From a virus: a DNA stretch of 23,027 nucleotides. The notes beneath the pieces are model-generated. The model did no database searches. It saw only the letters and a list, made by a program, of their open reading frames with translations, and was not told the origin of the DNA. This document shows, piece after piece, positions 21,354 to 23,027 of the stretch. The stretch spans positions 1 through 23,027 of the IMG/VR virus record IMGVR_UViG_3300027985_000247; one strand, 5' to 3'. The stretch's first letter is position 1; every line of letters begins with the position of its first letter. The position numbers and the translations under genes were made by a program.

Positions 21354-23027
21354 TTACTCACCTTCGATCAGATACTTCTTCAATGCTTCTATATCGTCAA
21401 TAGCGGTGTCGAATCCTTGAACAAGATTCTTCTTGGACTCTACTAGACCTTCCAGCCACCCGTCAATGGTATGCTCCATGACGATCTTGTGAATGGTTAC
21501 GTCTTCGGTTTGGCCGATACGATGGACGCGATCAGTTGCCTGTTCTTCTCTACCGAATGACCATTCGGAATCGAGCATAATGAGTTCAGTTGCTCGGGTG
21601 AGTGTAACTCCCACCCCGCCCACTCGATAGTTAGCCAAAACAACTTGCCACTTCGCGTTATCTGAACTTGTGTGCCGTCTATCAAAGTCAAGGATAATTT
21701 CGTCTCTAGTGCTTTCTGGAGTATCGCCATCAAGAACGATAGAGGAAATTCCCATTGCTTCACAGCGACTTTGCAACTCTCGCAAAGGAGCTTTGAATTG
21801 TGAGAACACAACGCACGTTGCTCCGTCTGTGAGTCCTCCTTCACATAGATCCGCAAGTAGCCCATTTCCGTTCCTGTCGAGAACGTAATCCAACTTCTGA
21901 GACTCTTCGATATCCAACTTCATCTGGACGATACCTTCATCATCCTTGAGTTCGATACCGGCAGGCCAAGTTTCGATCTGACGAAGACGGGTGTAAATAG
22001 CGATCATTGCAGCAGCAGTAATAGCCTTGTCTGCCGACAGGCGGATCGCTCCCCACTTACGCATCTCATTACGAGCGCGAGCCTGCTCTGGGTAGTTGTC
22101 AGTGTTGAGTTCGATGATGTGGAGTTCTTCATGCTTACCGGGAAGTGTAATACCTGCATCACGCTTGGTACGACGGATGTAGAGATTACTGATTTTCTTA
22201 GCAAGGCTTTCCAGTCCGCCTGCTGCGAAGGACCACTTACCAGTATAGATATCCTGCTTACAGTATGCTCTCAGGAAGTAGAGTTCACTATTGAAGTGGT
22301 CAGGATCAACAAGTGTCAGCAGTGAGAATAAATCTTGCGGCTTATTCAGGATTGGTGTACCAGTCATCAGAATCCTGAAAGGCACGTACCTGTTGCTTGG
22401 CTTATCCCATCGGTATTGGTAACCGTTTGCTACGTCAGAGTTATACTCTGGCATATCGATAGGGTAGTCTTTACCTGTCTGCGCGAGCCCTCTAGTGGTT
22501 ATGTATGTATTAGTCTTTCGTTCCTTGATAGCGTGGGCTTCATCAAGAATCATCACATCGAACTGTAGAGACTTAAGGTCCTCTAGAAGTGCCTTGTCTC
22601 TTCGCCAAGCTTCATAGTTGATAATGACAAGGAAGTCTGAAAGTTCGTTGAGTGTATCAATAAGGAAGCGGCGAGTTGTTTTTGGCTGATTACCCATAAG
22701 TACTGGACTCCGGTCTGTCCAGAGATGGACTTCACGAAGAACGTTACGTAGAAGTGGGGCTGGGCAAACATAGAGGATCTTACGTCCGCATGGGTACGGA
22801 ATCCCCTTGACTTTATCCTTGGGATCGTAACCGTACGGGTTATCTGGACGCGCATTCTTAGTTGCCTCTGCAATCAGGTCGCAAGTAGCAAGAGCAGTAA
22901 GAGTCTTACCAAGCCCAGGGGCGTCAGCAAGGATCATTGCACGCTGAATTGTGATCTTCTTAGCGGCTTCGAACTGGTGCTTGAAGGCGGCAGCGAACCA
23001 CTTAGCAGAAACTAGTGCTTCTTCCAG
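21354..23027 (-). CDS. SNF2-type superfamily 2 helicase/translocase (5' end beyond the window)
   Basis: The frame is open to the window end with protein-like sequence (KWFAAAFKHQFEAAKKITIQR) before the first ATG at 22937, so the gene continues outside and the coding start is not seen. Motifs: ADAPGLGKT (I), ILYVCPAPLLRN (Ia), MILDEAH (II), LMTGTPILNKPQDLFSLL (III), CVVFSQFKAPL (IV), NYRVGGVGVTLTRATELIMLDSEWSFGREEQATDRVHRIGQTEDVTIHKIV (V and VI, split here by the SNF2 R-x2-RiGQ signature). It fits the SMARCAL1/HARP-like phage group, which remodels forks or unwinds branched DNA. It is the most upstream gene visible of the leftward block. Confidence 0.93.
   Translation of the reverse strand: MEEALVSAKWFAAAFKHQFEAAKKITIQRAMILADAPGLGKTLTALATCDLIAEATKNARPDNPYGYDPKDKVKGIPYPCGRKILYVCPAPLLRNVLREVHLWTDRSPVLMGNQPKTTRRFLIDTLNELSDFLVIINYEAWRRDKALLEDLKSLQFDVMILDEAHAIKERKTNTYITTRGLAQTGKDYPIDMPEYNSDVANGYQYRWDKPSNRYVPFRILMTGTPILNKPQDLFSLLTLVDPDHFNSELYFLRAYCKQDIYTGKWSFAAGGLESLAKKISNLYIRRTKRDAGITLPGKHEELHIIELNTDNYPEQARARNEMRKWGAIRLSADKAITAAAMIAIYTRLRQIETWPAGIELKDDEGIVQMKLDIEESQKLDYVLDRNGNGLLADLCEGGLTDGATCVVFSQFKAPLRELQSRCEAMGISSIVLDGDTPESTRDEIILDFDRRHTSSDNAKWQVVLANYRVGGVGVTLTRATELIMLDSEWSFGREEQATDRVHRIGQTEDVTIHKIVMEHTIDGWLEGLVESKKNLVQGFDTAIDDIEALKKYLIEGE

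Larger units (their letters stand above)
25..22040. repeat. Dispersed CTGTCGG / CCGACAG motif, 46 copies
   Basis: Counted by eye on both strands; first copy 25-31, last 22034-22040, on average one per 500 bases. Chance expectation is about 3. Examples: 622, 847, 2389, 3757, 3841, 4835, 5605, 5837, 5967, 6286, 6433, 6749, 6909, 7796, 9442, 9785, 10948, 11627, 11753, 12221, 14102, 14161, 15508, 15890, 16520, 16973, 17022, 17227, 17870, 18186, 18948, 19141, 19275, 19466. Many extend to CCTGTCGGG. Inverted pairs form the hairpins at 10165-10205, 14960-14999, 20387-20420 and 20600-20660. Confidence 0.9.

Noticed and set aside
1-23027. Temperate phage integration module
   Set aside because: No integrase, excisionase or repressor was seen; the orphan T-arm alone is weak evidence for an attachment site.

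Overview
The window is part of the genome of a tailed bacteriophage. It reads as two converging transcription units that meet at a strong bidirectional hairpin terminator near 10160-10210. No integrase, repressor or other lysogeny gene is visible, so a lytic lifestyle is the simpler reading. Composition is about half GC. The host cannot be fixed from sequence alone. An actinobacterial host is my best guess, from three hints: a phage tRNA reading UUA (rare in high-GC hosts), a C-x2-C-x2-G-x-H-x2-C zinc motif that I associate with actinobacteriophage HNH proteins, and the overall replication gene set.

Rightward block (11-10159): four genes joined by GTGA/TAATG stop-start overlaps. They are two lysine-rich, coiled-coil, probably paralogous virion proteins (344 and 629 aa), a 2187-aa giant virion protein and a 222-aa M23 peptidase with intact metal ligands. 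The order resembles an ejection-protein (internal virion) module of a short-tailed phage; the capsid and tail genes would lie to the left of the window.

Leftward block (23027-10268): an SNF2-type helicase (cut by the window end), small zinc-type Cys-rich proteins, an 85-aa protein that looks like the Acb2/Tad1 family of anti-CBASS cyclic-nucleotide sponges, a tRNA and tRNA-like cluster (19922-20660), a small winged-helix-like protein, a 31-aa zinc-knuckle ORF, an HNH endonuclease, a MazG-like protein, a DUF6378-like protein and a zinc protein. A sigma70-type promoter overlapped by an inverted repeat (17628-17673) then precedes the core replication/recombination operon: Cas4/RecB-like Fe-S exonuclease, small acidic protein, Sak4-like ATPase, ssDNA-binding-like protein, tRNA-Lys, PrimPol-helicase, family A DNA polymerase, small membrane protein, RuvC-like resolvase, zinc protein and a 36-aa ORF.

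The most striking signal is a dispersed 7-mer, CTGTCGG (reverse CCGACAG). I counted 46 copies by eye where about 3 are expected by chance. It lies on both strands, inside genes in all three frames (so selection is on DNA, not protein), and as inverted pairs that build the hairpins at terminators and around the tRNAs. The layout resembles bacterial DNA uptake sequences but here it sits in a phage. Second in interest are the Acb2-like gene and the odd tRNA-like cluster: a 52-nt minihelix with a perfect T-arm, a tRNA with a non-standard anticodon loop, an orphan T-arm, and a short-variable-loop tRNA with a Leu(UAA) anticodon.
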